This document shows positions 47,413 through 57,523 of a stretch of DNA of 64,000 bases, piece by piece. The stretch comes from an uncultured Clostridia bacterium (GTDB taxonomy: Bacteria > Bacillota > Clostridia > Oscillospirales > Ruminococcaceae). Made by a program: the position numbers and the translations under genes. Position 1 is the stretch's first letter; every line of letters starts with the position of its first letter. The notes below the pieces were generated by a model. The model ran no database searches, was not told the origin of the DNA, and saw nothing but the letters and a program-made list of their open reading frames with translations. The stretch covers positions 62,001 to 126,000 of the forward strand of contig CANDVA010000002.1 of NCBI GenBank assembly GCA_947389015.1, read 5' to 3'.

Positions 47413-47708
47413 TCTATCATTCCTTTATTATACATATTGACAGGCTTTGCGCGCTGTCCTGCTTGATTTATATTATAACACTAAAAAACTATCTTTACAA
47501 TAGTTTTTGTAATTTTTGTCGATTTTTATTATTATACTTGAATTTTTTGGAGAAGTATAGTATAATAAAGAATAGCGTCCGTGTCTGAGGTTTTCGGGAG
47601 TTGCACAGGAAAGAAAGCTGCATATAATAATATATGTATACCGTTATATTGAACAAATCCGATATGTAATTGTCGAGTGATTTTGTAACGCAAACACCTA
47701 AAAACCTA

Positions 47709-47737
47709 TTGACATTGTATGCATTTAATGGTAAAAT
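47709..47737 (+). promoter_or_regulatory. Promoter of amino-acid ABC operon: TTGACA-17-TAAAAT
   Basis: ttgaca ttgtatgcatttaatgg taaaat. Confidence 0.7.
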
Positions 47738-47764
47738 AAACTTGTAAGATAAAGGTAGGTTGAC

Positions 47765-48418
47765 TTGGACTTTAATTTCATTCAAAAATTCTTGCCCATG
47801 TACGCCGAAGCAGCGCGGCTGACGCTTATAATAGGCGTTATCGGCATAGCGCTGTCGGTATTCATAGGGCTTATGTGCGCGCTGGTAAAGTATTACCGCG
47901 TGCCCGTGGCGCGGCAGATCGCGTCGGCTTATATTGAGCTGTCGCGTAATACGCCGCTGATCGTACAGCTGTTTTTCCTGTATTTCGGACTTCCCAAGGC
48001 GGGGATAGTGTGGTCGAGCGAGGCATGCGGCATTATCGGTCTGGCGTTCCTCGGCGGCAGCTATATGGCGGAGAGCTTTCTCGGCGGACTGAGATCGGTC
48101 GGGAGGATACAGATTGAAAGCGCGGAAAGCCTCGGGTTCCGCCGTTTGCAGACAATGCGCTACATAGTCGTTCCGCAGGCGGCGACGGTCTCCGTACCCG
48201 CTATCTGTGCGAACGTTATATTCCTGCTGAAGGAAACGAGCGTGTTCAGCGCGGTGTCGCTTGCCGATCTGATGTATGTCGCAAAGGATCTTATCGGTAT
48301 GTACTACAATACCTGGGAAGCGCTGCTTATGCTTGTCGCGGCTTATCTGGTGCTGATATTGCCGATCTCCATCGTATTCACGATACTGGAAAGGAGGCTG
48401 CGCCGTGCAAGGAATTGA
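47765..48418 (+). CDS. Polar amino acid ABC transporter permease (TTG start)
   Basis: ELSRNTPLIVQLFFLYFGLPKAGI; HisM/GlnP family EAA loop. Confidence 0.92.
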   Translation: MDFNFIQKFLPMYAEAARLTLIIGVIGIALSVFIGLMCALVKYYRVPVARQIASAYIELSRNTPLIVQLFFLYFGLPKAGIVWSSEACGIIGLAFLGGSYMAESFLGGLRSVGRIQIESAESLGFRRLQTMRYIVVPQAATVSVPAICANVIFLLKETSVFSAVSLADLMYVAKDLIGMYYNTWEALLMLVAAYLVLILPISIVFTILERRLRRARN

Positions 48419-49079
48419 AGTGCTGTTTATGGGCAACAACCTTCTGAGGCTGTTGTCGGGGCTGTGGGTGACGATCCGCATTTCACTGATCTCGATAGGG
48501 TTCTCGCTTATTCTGGGAACGCTGCTGGGCGCGGTGATGACCTCGAAAAAACCCGTCATCAAGGCGATATGCCGCGTATATCTGGAGATAGTGCGGATTA
48601 TGCCGCAGCTTGTGTGGTTGTTCGTGGTGTTCTTCGGTGTCACTAAGCTGACGGGGCTGAACCTCGGCGGCGAAACGTCGGCGGTGATCGTGTTCACGAT
48701 CTGGGGCGCGGCGGAAATGGGAGATCTGGTGCGCGGCGCATTCCTTTCGATACCGCGGCATCAGTTTGAATCGTCGCTCAGCCTCGGGCTGTCAAAAATA
48801 CAGATGTATGTTTTTATCATCTTCCCGCAGGCGATACGCGGACTGATACCGAACGTTATCAATTTGTCAACGCGAATGATTAAGACCACCGCGCTGGTGT
48901 CGCTGATAGGTGTTACCGAGGTGCTAAAGGTCGGAAAACAAATCATCGACGCTAACCGTTTTGAGTACCCCAATGCCGCAATCTGGGTATACGCCGCGAT
49001 ATTCTTTATGTATTTTTTGATATGTTTTCCGCTGTCAATGGCGGCGAGAGCGCTGACGAAAAAGCATGGGGGTGAGTGA
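48405..49079 (+). CDS. Polar amino acid ABC transporter permease
   Basis: [20 protein letters not shown]; permease signature. Confidence 0.92.
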   Translation: MQGIEVLFMGNNLLRLLSGLWVTIRISLISIGFSLILGTLLGAVMTSKKPVIKAICRVYLEIVRIMPQLVWLFVVFFGVTKLTGLNLGGETSAVIVFTIWGAAEMGDLVRGAFLSIPRHQFESSLSLGLSKIQMYVFIIFPQAIRGLIPNVINLSTRMIKTTALVSLIGVTEVLKVGKQIIDANRFEYPNAAIWVYAAIFFMYFLICFPLSMAARALTKKHGGE

Positions 49080-49080
49080 T

Positions 49081-49824
49081 ATGTCAGAGCATATAATCGA
49101 TATAAACGGCTTGGTAAAACACTTTGGCGATAACGCGGTAATCGACGGCATATCGCTTTCCGTGTCAAAAGGCGAGGTCGTGGTACTGATCGGTCCTTCG
49201 GGGTGCGGAAAGAGCACGCTGCTGCGATGTCTGAACGGGCTTGAGCCTATTCAAGGAGGAACGGTCACGCTGCACGGCGAGCCTGTTATTCACGGCGACA
49301 AGAGCCTGTACAGAATACGGCAGAAAATAGGTATGGTGTTTCAAAGCTACGACCTTTTTCCGCATTTGACGGTACTGAAAAATATCACGCTGTCGCCGAT
49401 AAAGGTACAAAAGCGTGACAAAGCCGAAGTCGAAGCAAAGGCACGGGAGTTATTGGAGCGCGTGGGCTTGTCGGATAAGGCGGACAGCTATCCGTCGGAG
49501 CTGTCGGGCGGTCAGAAGCAGCGTGTGGCTATCTGCCGCAGTCTGATAATGAACCCCGAGATAATGCTTCTGGATGAGATAACGGCGGCGCTCGACCCCG
49601 AGATGGTCCACGAGGTGCTGAACGTTGTGCTCGATCTTGCGAAAAACGGCACCACTATGATGATCGTTACACATGAAATGGCGTTCGCGGAAGCTGTCGC
49701 CGACCGTATAATCTTTATGGACGGCGGGGTCATCGTTGAGGAAGGCAAACCGTCGGAGTTCTTTAAGAACCCGAAAACGGAACGCGCCCAGAGGTTCCTC
49801 AAGACGTTTACTTATACAAAATAA
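49081..49824 (+). CDS. Polar amino acid ABC transporter ATP-binding protein
   Basis: [49 protein letters not shown]. Confidence 0.96.
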   Translation: MSEHIIDINGLVKHFGDNAVIDGISLSVSKGEVVVLIGPSGCGKSTLLRCLNGLEPIQGGTVTLHGEPVIHGDKSLYRIRQKIGMVFQSYDLFPHLTVLKNITLSPIKVQKRDKAEVEAKARELLERVGLSDKADSYPSELSGGQKQRVAICRSLIMNPEIMLLDEITAALDPEMVHEVLNVVLDLAKNGTTMMIVTHEMAFAEAVADRIIFMDGGVIVEEGKPSEFFKNPKTERAQRFLKTFTYTK

Positions 49825-49878
49825 CCCTTAGAGGCTATTATATAAAGAACAAAAGGATTTTTCAGGAGGTAATTTATT

Positions 49879-50754
49879 ATGAAGATTTTCAAGAAGATCG
49901 CAGCTTTTTTCGCGGCATCGGCGCTTGCCGTGACGTTCGCGGGCTGCAATAACCAGCAGGAGTCGGGCGGTAATGACGGCTCTGATAATTCGGGAAACGC
50001 GGCGTATAAGACCGTCGACCAGATCAAGGAGAGCGGCGAGGTCACTATCGGCGTATTCTCGGATAAAAACCCGTTCGGTTACGTCGATAACACGGGCAAG
50101 TATCAGGGCTACGACGTGTACTTCGCGGAGCGTATCGCGCAGGATCTCGGCGTTGAACTGAAGCTCGTTCCCGTAGAGGCGGCTTCGCGCGTGGAGTTCC
50201 TCGAAACCGCTAAAGTGGATATTATCCTCGCGAATTTCACCGTCACCGACGAGCGCGCTCAGAAGGTCGACTTCGCGCTGCCGTATATGAAGGTCGCGCT
50301 GGGCGTTGTTTCGCCCGACAGCGCTATCATAAAGGAAGCGGAGGAGCTTAACGGAAAGACGCTGATCGTCGTTAAGGGTACGACAGCCGAAACTTTTTTC
50401 ACCGAGAACTATCCCGATGTGAAGCTCCAAAAGTACGACGAATACAACGAGGCTTACTCGGCTTTGCAAGACGGACGCGGCGACGCGTTCTCTACCGATA
50501 ACACCGAGGTGCTGGCGTGGGCGAAGAGCAATCCCGGGTTTACGGTCGGCGTGGAAACGCTCGGTAGCACGGACGCCATCGCGCCCGCGGTCACAAAGGG
50601 CAATGAAACGCTGCTGAAATGGCTGAACGACGAGATCGCCGCGCTTGCCGACGAGCAGTTCTTTCACAAAGACTACGACGAAACATTGGCGGCAGTCTAC
50701 GGGGACGATGAGGCTTACAAGGAGAATCTTGTGGTCGAAGGCGGAAAAATGTGA
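49879..50754 (+). CDS. Polar amino acid ABC transporter substrate-binding lipoprotein
   Basis: Lipobox VTFAGC; GYDVYFAERIAQDLGVELKLVPVEAASRVEFLETAKVDIILANFTVTDERA. Confidence 0.94.
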   Translation: MKIFKKIAAFFAASALAVTFAGCNNQQESGGNDGSDNSGNAAYKTVDQIKESGEVTIGVFSDKNPFGYVDNTGKYQGYDVYFAERIAQDLGVELKLVPVEAASRVEFLETAKVDIILANFTVTDERAQKVDFALPYMKVALGVVSPDSAIIKEAEELNGKTLIVVKGTTAETFFTENYPDVKLQKYDEYNEAYSALQDGRGDAFSTDNTEVLAWAKSNPGFTVGVETLGSTDAIAPAVTKGNETLLKWLNDEIAALADEQFFHKDYDETLAAVYGDDEAYKENLVVEGGKM

Positions 50755-50775
50755 TTGCGATATACCGATAAAAGA

Positions 50776-50800
50776 GAAACCGAGGATTTACCTCGGTTTC
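50776..50800. terminator. Terminator after ABC operon
   Basis: gaaaccgagg-attta-cctcggtttc then ttgtttt. Confidence 0.8.
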
Positions 50801-50901
50801 TTGTTTTCGATTTTTAAAGAAGTCCTCTCGAAAACAAACGTAAACTTACGCATCCGATCGGATAATTCTTTTATTATGTATCATGCTGTGTGCCTGTAAG
50901 C

Positions 50902-51384
50902 TCAGAACTGCTTTATTCCTTTGGCGGCGGCACGTATTTCCATTATTCCCGTCTCGGGATAAAAAAACTGTGTGCGTCCGTAGTCAAGTCCCGTGTCCTC
51001 AGCGAGAATGGGGATGCGGTTTGCCATCAACACCTTTTTTACAGCGGCAACGTTGCGCTCGCCGATATTGAACTTGTCGCTTGCGGTCGCGAACATAGTC
51101 GCTCCGCCGGCTATTTTGGCTTTCATGCGCGCCTTGCTTGCGCCCATACTCTCCATCTGACGTATAAGCAAAGGGATAGCCGTATCCGCAAACCTCATCG
51201 GCGTTGAAGCTCCGTTCACGCCAGAAGTACTCTCGGGGAGCATAATATGCGACAGTCCGCCAACTCCCATGGAAGCGTCCAAAAGGCAAATTCCCACACA
51301 TGACCCGAGCGCGTAGGTCACCAATACATCAGGCGCTCTGCAAACCTTTAAATCACCAATACCAATAGTTATGTTACTCATCAA
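50902..51384 (-). CDS. cheD: Chemotaxis protein CheD (receptor deamidase)
   Basis: GIGDLKVCRAPDVLVTYALGSCVGICLLDASMGVGGLSHIMLP. Confidence 0.95.
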   Translation of the reverse strand: MMSNITIGIGDLKVCRAPDVLVTYALGSCVGICLLDASMGVGGLSHIMLPESTSGVNGASTPMRFADTAIPLLIRQMESMGASKARMKAKIAGGATMFATASDKFNIGERNVAAVKKVLMANRIPILAEDTGLDYGRTQFFYPETGIMEIRAAAKGIKQF

Positions 51385-51998
51385 TTAACACCAAGCTTTT
51401 TCATTAGAATGTCAAGAGATTCCATCTCGGGAATCAGAATGATGCTTGAATTAATGCTCACACCATCAATAATAAAACCGTCGTCAATGAACAAAACCTT
51501 GTCGCCAACCTCCGAAAATTCGGTCATCGGCGCGTTCATTATCGCGCCCATCATATCAACGGTCATAGACGGAACGTCCATTGATACCGTAAAGCCCGCC
51601 AATGCCGCCAATGCGTTAAGGTATGAGCCGCCCATGATATTGCCCATCTCTTTGACCGCGGAAAAATCCGTTTCGTCCATTTTCAGCACGTCAACATTGT
51701 CCTTACCCATAAAAGTGTTGACAACGATCTTCGCGAACGCGTCTTCCAACAAGAACATTATCATACCTTTGATATCGCCCTTGAACGTCACAAGAATACC
51801 GGTAATGACCTTTTCGGGACCGCCCACCTCATCGATAGCCGCCTGATAGTCAAGTACACGAACGTCCGGAACATGCATCGTCACAGGCTTTGACAGCATT
51901 GCGGACAGCGCCGACGCCGCATTGCCCGATCCGATATTTCCTATTTCTTTAAGGCAATCTATTGCCACGGGAGAAAGCTCCTCAAAATTTTTCAGCAT
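51381..51998 (-). CDS. cheC: CheY-P phosphatase CheC
   Basis: EIGNIGSGNAASALSAMLSKPVTM and EMGNIMGGSYLNALAALAGFTVSM; ATGA overlap with cheD. Confidence 0.95.
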   Translation of the reverse strand: MLKNFEELSPVAIDCLKEIGNIGSGNAASALSAMLSKPVTMHVPDVRVLDYQAAIDEVGGPEKVITGILVTFKGDIKGMIMFLLEDAFAKIVVNTFMGKDNVDVLKMDETDFSAVKEMGNIMGGSYLNALAALAGFTVSMDVPSMTVDMMGAIMNAPMTEFSEVGDKVLFIDDGFIIDGVSINSSIILIPEMESLDILMKKLGVN

Positions 51999-52030
51999 AA
52001 CATCACTTCCCTTCTGCTGAGATCACCTTA

Positions 52031-53830
52031 TTATCTTAAATTGTTAGCTATTCTGGCCAACTCGTCGGAGGTCGTTACAACCCTTGAGCTTATCTGATAC
52101 GCTCTCTGCGTTTCGATCAGTTTTACCATCTGTGTTGCGAGGTCGACGTTGGAGACTATAAGCGTTCCCTGGAGCTTATCCATTGTGGGAACCCACACAT
52201 CCACTCCGTCTATATTCCTAAGCTCACGCGCCGCAACCGCAGCGCCGCTCCTGTCGGTCTCTACATAACGGTTAGTACCCCATGCCTCGATGCCGTAGGG
52301 GTTCGGGAACTCGAACACGCCCACCATATCTCTCAGCTCGTCCCAATCGACGTTGGGAGTGTACTGCTCCGCCTCGGCTACCATGATACGCTGATTATCT
52401 GCGCCGAGAACATACTCGCCCTCGTTCGTTGCCAGATACCACGCGCCGTCATCGCCCTGCAATACGTCAAAGCCTGTGTTGCGCGTATACCTTACCGTGC
52501 CGTCGGCACCTTCTACCGCGAAAAACGCATCCGCGTTTCCGAGCCTTACGCCGCTGCCCTCAACGATTTTTTCAACGTTTCCGTCAACTGCTCCCGTACC
52601 CTCGTATCGGGTACGGTCGTCGGTCGTCAAATTGGTGGGATCAGCAAATTGGAATACGCCGATCGTCTGACGCTCCTCCTCGTCCTCACCCGCGGGCGTT
52701 ACGAGTTCGTCCCAGTTGACACTGTAATAGTCGCCGTCTCTGGACGGGATCTCAATACGGCGTCCGCTGTTGTCAAGTACATAATAAACGGTTTCTTCCT
52801 CACCGTTGTTACCGCCCTGCCCGTTCGGGCTGGCAAGATAAAATCTGTTTCCATCCCTGACCACGGTAAAGCCGCCGTCCGCGACAAACGATTCCTCGCC
52901 GTCGGAGCTGCGCACCGCTACCTGACCGTCCTCGTTCTTCTGAACCCGCCTGTCGATAGTATCCGCGCCGACGTCCTCGATAGTGGGGTCTCTGAAAGAC
53001 ACCTCGATAGGATTGAGGTTGTTGTCGAGAATCAACTCGCCCTCGGACGAACCGAGATACCACTTTCCCTGATACTTCTGAATGGAAAGCTGACCGTCGC
53101 GGGTATATTTTACATTTCCGTAATCGTCCATTACCGCAAAATATCCGTTTGCCGCGCTGACTACAGCAGAACTCGGAGCCTCGGCGTCTGAGCCCGTCAT
53201 CTGAAGCCCCGCGTTCTCAACGGGTGCGGGATCGGGGGTCTCGGTAGGATTGCCGTTCTCGTCGGGCTCTCCCTCGACCGTGCCCGTGCCGTTATATATG
53301 TAACGCACCCTCTCATTATCAATATTATTCAACGTGAACGCGCCTATCTGTTCACTTACCGCTTCCCAATCGATACTGCCGCGCACGTCGCTCTTTGATA
53401 TATCCTCAAACGGCACTATTATACGATTCTTTTCGTAATCGAGAACAAACTCGCCCGAGCTGGATACAAGATACCACTCGCCGTCGAGCTGTGTAATTCC
53501 AAACGCACCGTCGCGGGTGTAGTTCACGTCGCCCCAGCGATCCTCAACCGCGAAGAAGCCCTCGCCCGCTATCGCAAGATCCTGCGGACGATCGGTGTAC
53601 TCAAAGTGCGACTCGCTGAACATAAGATCGGTTTTCTGGATATATGTACCGTGACCTGTCTGCCAATCGGGCTGCGGCTCTCTTTCAACGTCGTAAATAC
53701 AGTCCGCGAACGAGGGGCGGATAGTCTGATATCCCACGGTGTTAACGTTCGCGATGTTGTTTCCGTAAATGTTGAGCGCCTTTGCCTGCGCGATCATCGC
53801 GGATTTACCCGTATGGAACGATATATTCAT
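52031..53830 (-). CDS. Enlarged FlgF/FlgG-like flagellar hook-basal body protein with internal repeats
   Basis: N-term NIYGNNIANVNTVGYQT; C-term IVSNVDLATQMVKLIETQRAYQISSRVVTTSDELARIANNLR; repeats of FAVxDxxGxVxYTRDG...GxWYLxxxxGExVLD. Confidence 0.9.
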   Translation of the reverse strand: MNISFHTGKSAMIAQAKALNIYGNNIANVNTVGYQTIRPSFADCIYDVEREPQPDWQTGHGTYIQKTDLMFSESHFEYTDRPQDLAIAGEGFFAVEDRWGDVNYTRDGAFGITQLDGEWYLVSSSGEFVLDYEKNRIIVPFEDISKSDVRGSIDWEAVSEQIGAFTLNNIDNERVRYIYNGTGTVEGEPDENGNPTETPDPAPVENAGLQMTGSDAEAPSSAVVSAANGYFAVMDDYGNVKYTRDGQLSIQKYQGKWYLGSSEGELILDNNLNPIEVSFRDPTIEDVGADTIDRRVQKNEDGQVAVRSSDGEESFVADGGFTVVRDGNRFYLASPNGQGGNNGEEETVYYVLDNSGRRIEIPSRDGDYYSVNWDELVTPAGEDEEERQTIGVFQFADPTNLTTDDRTRYEGTGAVDGNVEKIVEGSGVRLGNADAFFAVEGADGTVRYTRNTGFDVLQGDDGAWYLATNEGEYVLGADNQRIMVAEAEQYTPNVDWDELRDMVGVFEFPNPYGIEAWGTNRYVETDRSGAAVAARELRNIDGVDVWVPTMDKLQGTLIVSNVDLATQMVKLIETQRAYQISSRVVTTSDELARIANNLR

Positions 53831-53849
53831 AAGCTATTCTCCTTCCGAG

Positions 53850-54602
53850 TTAAACCTTTTTGCAGAGCGAAGTAGCTCCTTGATTCATGCCGTCGCATAT
53901 CTGAAAAATCTTACTGTTCGTCTCGAACAGTCTGTTCGCGTTCATCATCATTGTCAACTCATAGTTATAGTCGATATTTGAACGCTCCAACGCGCCCTGA
54001 ACGATATCAAATCTCACGTCCTCGGGAACAGGCTGAGCGTTGACCGACGAAAACATATTTACGCCAAATTTCGCGACATCCGAATCGCGGTCTATGTAGC
54101 TGAGCGCCAGTCTGTCGATAAGCTCGCGCTCGCCCATCTCGTTGTTCTGATAAATGCGACCGTCAACGTCGATAACAAAATCCTTGTTGCCTATGTATAT
54201 CTCGCCGTTTTCACCGAGAACACGTCCCGAATTGGACAAAGTAAGGTAGCCCTCCTCGTCCAGCTCCCAGTCGCCGTTTCTCGTCAGCATCGTCTCGCCG
54301 TTGTAGCCCGCGATATTGAAGTAAACGTCGCCCCAAATAGCCACGTCAAACGGGGAATCCGTCTGCTCAAAAAAGCCCTGCTCCAAATCGGTATAGGTGG
54401 AATCGACATAAGTATGAGCGAACGTTCCCGAAAGCTCCTGACGGTGCTTTACAAGAATCATATGCTCGTCAAATCTGTCAACCAGAAGTGTGTCGCGCTT
54501 GTAGCCCGGCGTGCTCGCATTCGCGAGGTTGTTGCCTATGGTGTTTATCCTGCGCTGATTTAAAATCATTCCGTTACAAGCGTAATAAAAGCCTCTGTTC
54601 AT
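53850..54602 (-). CDS. Flagellar hook-basal body protein (FlgF/FlgG-like)
   Basis: INTIGNNLANASTPGYKRDTLL; GDVYFNIAGYNGETMLTRNGDWELDEEGYLTLSNSGRVLG. Confidence 0.9.
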   Translation of the reverse strand: MNRGFYYACNGMILNQRRINTIGNNLANASTPGYKRDTLLVDRFDEHMILVKHRQELSGTFAHTYVDSTYTDLEQGFFEQTDSPFDVAIWGDVYFNIAGYNGETMLTRNGDWELDEEGYLTLSNSGRVLGENGEIYIGNKDFVIDVDGRIYQNNEMGERELIDRLALSYIDRDSDVAKFGVNMFSSVNAQPVPEDVRFDIVQGALERSNIDYNYELTMMMNANRLFETNSKIFQICDGMNQGATSLCKKV

Positions 54603-55360
54603 ACGGTTCCTCCTTTAAAATACGGCTCGAGCTTTGCTTTTAACAGCAATACCGCCTTTGTATGGATCTGACACACGCGACTCTCGGAAACGCCGAGCGC
54701 CTTTGCAATGTCGGAATATTTCATATTTTTATAGTAGTAAAGCGTTATAACCTGACGCTCCTTATCCTTGAGCTCGTCGATAGCGTTCGCTATTTCCCGG
54801 CTCATTTCCTCGCGGAGCAGTCCGCTGTCGGACGGCGCGTCCACGGCAGGCTCGTCGATATTATCCTCGTAGAGAAGCTCCTCGAACGACAGTGTTATCG
54901 TGCATGAGCACTCCGCCATCTGCTTTAAGAGTTTATCCTCGTCTATTCCGAGGTGCTCCGCAAGCTCGGCAGTCGTAGGCACTCTCCCATTTAAATTATA
55001 CAACAAACTGTTCGCTTTGTCAAGAGTACGGGCGAATTTTCTCACATTCCTTGGTATCCAGTCCTGCTTTCGGAGAAAATCTATTATCGCGCCGCGGATC
55101 TTCAGCGAAGCATAGGTCTCAAACTTCGCGCCTTTGGCAGGGTCAAAGCTCTCGATAGCGTCCATAAGCGCAAGTACGCCCTCGTTGATAACGTCGTCGG
55201 TATCTCCATGCCTGATATACATATTCCGCATAGACATCGCGCATGAACGCACAAGACCCATATTATTGAGCACTATTTCATTTCGGAGCGCAATTTCGCC
55301 GCTTTGCTGATAAATGGCTATCTGCTCGGCATTGTTAGAAATATTTTCCATATTGCGCAA
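54599..55360 (-). CDS. fliA: Flagellar sigma-28 factor (FliA/SigD/WhiG family)
   Basis: DDVINEGVLALMDAIESFDPAKGAKFETYASLKIRGAIIDFLRKQDWIPRNVR; KERQVITLYYYKNMKYSDIAKALGVSESRVCQIH. Confidence 0.94.
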   Translation of the reverse strand: MRNMENISNNAEQIAIYQQSGEIALRNEIVLNNMGLVRSCAMSMRNMYIRHGDTDDVINEGVLALMDAIESFDPAKGAKFETYASLKIRGAIIDFLRKQDWIPRNVRKFARTLDKANSLLYNLNGRVPTTAELAEHLGIDEDKLLKQMAECSCTITLSFEELLYEDNIDEPAVDAPSDSGLLREEMSREIANAIDELKDKERQVITLYYYKNMKYSDIAKALGVSESRVCQIHTKAVLLLKAKLEPYFKGGTV

Positions 55361-55403
55361 CCTGCCTCTCTGCCCTCTTTTCTATCGGCAATACTGTATG
55401 TCG

Positions 55404-57497
55404 TTATCCCGCCATCACTCGGGTCGAAAGCGAAATGTTGCCGATCGCCTGTATCTGGGCGGACGCGTCTATTTCGCTGTACGACAGCACGGTTATGTTG
55501 GAAATGAACTGCTCGGTCAGCTTTTTGAAGTAAATTCTCACAACGGGCGAGGTCAGGATAATGACCGTCGGAATTACGTCCTTTATCTTGTCGATCTCGT
55601 CGTTTGTCGCCGCAACTATGTTCTGAATGATGTCGGGCGCCATTGCGAGGTAGCTTCCCTGATCGTTCTTTTTAACGGAGCTTACTATCATATCCTCTAT
55701 CTGAGTATCAAGCGTTATCACGCGCAGTGAGTTTGCCTCCGCAAAACGGTGCGTGATCGTGCGCTTAAGCGACTGGCGTACATACTCGGTGGCGATATCG
55801 ATGTCCTTGAGCACGTTGGTGTGATCGCCGAGGGTCTCAAGAATGGTCTCGAGGTCGCGTATCGGTATACCCTCCTTAAGCAGATTCGCCAATACCTTCT
55901 GTAAATATCCCACGGATATAACTTTCGGTATAAGATCGTCCACCACGATCGGATTGGTCTTCTTGACATTCTCGATCATCGTATTGACGTCCTGACGGGA
56001 GAGCATTTCGTGCGAATAGCGCTTCATGATCTCCGACCAGTGCGTTATCATTACGGAAACGGGGTCGATAAGCGTATAGCCCGCCACGTCCGCCATGATC
56101 TTCTTATCCTCGCTTATCCACTTCGCGGGCAGTCCGAACGCGGGCTCAACGGTGTCGATACCCTCGATAGTCGTAGTGACGTCGCCGCTGTCAAGCGCGA
56201 GGTAATGGTCGACGAGTATCTCGCCGCGGGCTACCTCCTCGCCCTTTATCTTGATAATATACATATTGGGGTTTATCTCGGGATTATCCGTCATTCTTAC
56301 GGACGGGATAACCATTCCCATATCCATTGCGAACTGTTTTCGGAAGATGACCACGCGGTCAATAAAGTTGCCGCCGCTCTTCTCATCAACAAGCCGCAGC
56401 AGCGAGTAACCGAATTCCATTTCTATCGGTTCGACGTTCAGCAGCTTGAAAACGTTGTCAATATCACGGTAATAATCGTTGTCGGTCTTTGGCTTGTCAA
56501 GCTCCGCCTGCTCCGCCTTGGCTCGCTGAGCAAGCTCAAGCTCCGCCATCTTCTTCTTGTTTCTGTCAAGCAGGATAGAGCCTGCGATCAGCGCAACGCC
56601 GAGAACCAGCAGCACATACCACGGGAAACCCGGGATAACCATCATAACCAGTACGACCATACCGGCGATCAGCATAACGAACGGCTGCGCGGTAAACTGC
56701 GACTTGATGTCGTGCATAAGGCTGTCGTCGCTTGCCGCACGCGTTACGATCATACCCGTAGCCACGGAGATAAGCAGCGCGGGTATCTGCGAACACAGAC
56801 CGTCTCCGACCGTCGCCAGCGAGTATGTGTTGAGGATCGTGTTGAAATCGCCGCCTCCACGCACCATGCCGATGATAACGCCGCCTATAAGGTTTACGAG
56901 CGTCGTGATAATAGACATTATCGCGTCGCCCTTTACGAACTTCGTAGCACCGTCCATAGAGCCGTAAAAGTCCGCCTCGCGCTGGATATTGGAGCGGCGC
57001 AGCTTGGCCTGCTCCTCGTTTATCAGACCCGAATTAAGGTCAGCGTCGATAGCCATCTGCTTACCCGGCATAGCGTCCAGGGTAAATCTTGCCGCAACCT
57101 CGGATACACGCTCCGAGCCCTTGGTGATAACGATAAAGTTGACCAAAACTATGATTATGAATATCAGGAAACCGACGATAGCGTCGCCGCCCATTACGAA
57201 GTTACCGAAAGCCCGTATTACCTCGCCCGCGTAACCTTTTGAAAGAATTCCTCTCGTCGTTGAAATGTTCAGTGACAATCGCAGAACCGTCGAAAGAAGC
57301 AGCACCGTCGGAAATACCGAGAACTCCAGCGCCTCTTTAATGAACATCGTCATTATCAGAATTATCAACGATAACGCGATATTCAGCATAATCATAAAGT
57401 CCAGCAGCCATGAAGGGAGCGGAATGATGATGGCGAGAACTATGAAGATGATAAACAAAACCATGGAGTTGCTGAGGATCTTCCTTATCATTCCCAT
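55404..57497 (-). CDS. flhA: Flagellar export apparatus protein FlhA
   Basis: 697 aa; VRLSLNISTTRGIL..., DALPGKQMAIDADLNSGLI-like motif DAMPGKQMAIDADLNSGLINEEQAKLRR. Confidence 0.97.
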   Translation of the reverse strand: MGMIRKILSNSMVLFIIFIVLAIIIPLPSWLLDFMIMLNIALSLIILIMTMFIKEALEFSVFPTVLLLSTVLRLSLNISTTRGILSKGYAGEVIRAFGNFVMGGDAIVGFLIFIIIVLVNFIVITKGSERVSEVAARFTLDAMPGKQMAIDADLNSGLINEEQAKLRRSNIQREADFYGSMDGATKFVKGDAIMSIITTLVNLIGGVIIGMVRGGGDFNTILNTYSLATVGDGLCSQIPALLISVATGMIVTRAASDDSLMHDIKSQFTAQPFVMLIAGMVVLVMMVIPGFPWYVLLVLGVALIAGSILLDRNKKKMAELELAQRAKAEQAELDKPKTDNDYYRDIDNVFKLLNVEPIEMEFGYSLLRLVDEKSGGNFIDRVVIFRKQFAMDMGMVIPSVRMTDNPEINPNMYIIKIKGEEVARGEILVDHYLALDSGDVTTTIEGIDTVEPAFGLPAKWISEDKKIMADVAGYTLIDPVSVMITHWSEIMKRYSHEMLSRQDVNTMIENVKKTNPIVVDDLIPKVISVGYLQKVLANLLKEGIPIRDLETILETLGDHTNVLKDIDIATEYVRQSLKRTITHRFAEANSLRVITLDTQIEDMIVSSVKKNDQGSYLAMAPDIIQNIVAATNDEIDKIKDVIPTVIILTSPVVRIYFKKLTEQFISNITVLSYSEIDASAQIQAIGNISLSTRVMAG

Positions 57498-57523
57498 ATT
57501 CTCACACCCTTTCTTTTGTTATT

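Noticed and set aside
47413-47764. T-box or SAM riboswitch upstream of the amino-acid ABC operon
   Set aside because: Searched by eye for T-box (GGTGGNACCGCG-like) and SAM-box motifs; none found and the promoter lies only ~30 nt upstream of the start.
56010-57242. 410-aa plus-strand ORF antisense to flhA
   Set aside because: Antisense shadow; His/Arg/Tyr-rich with no domain.
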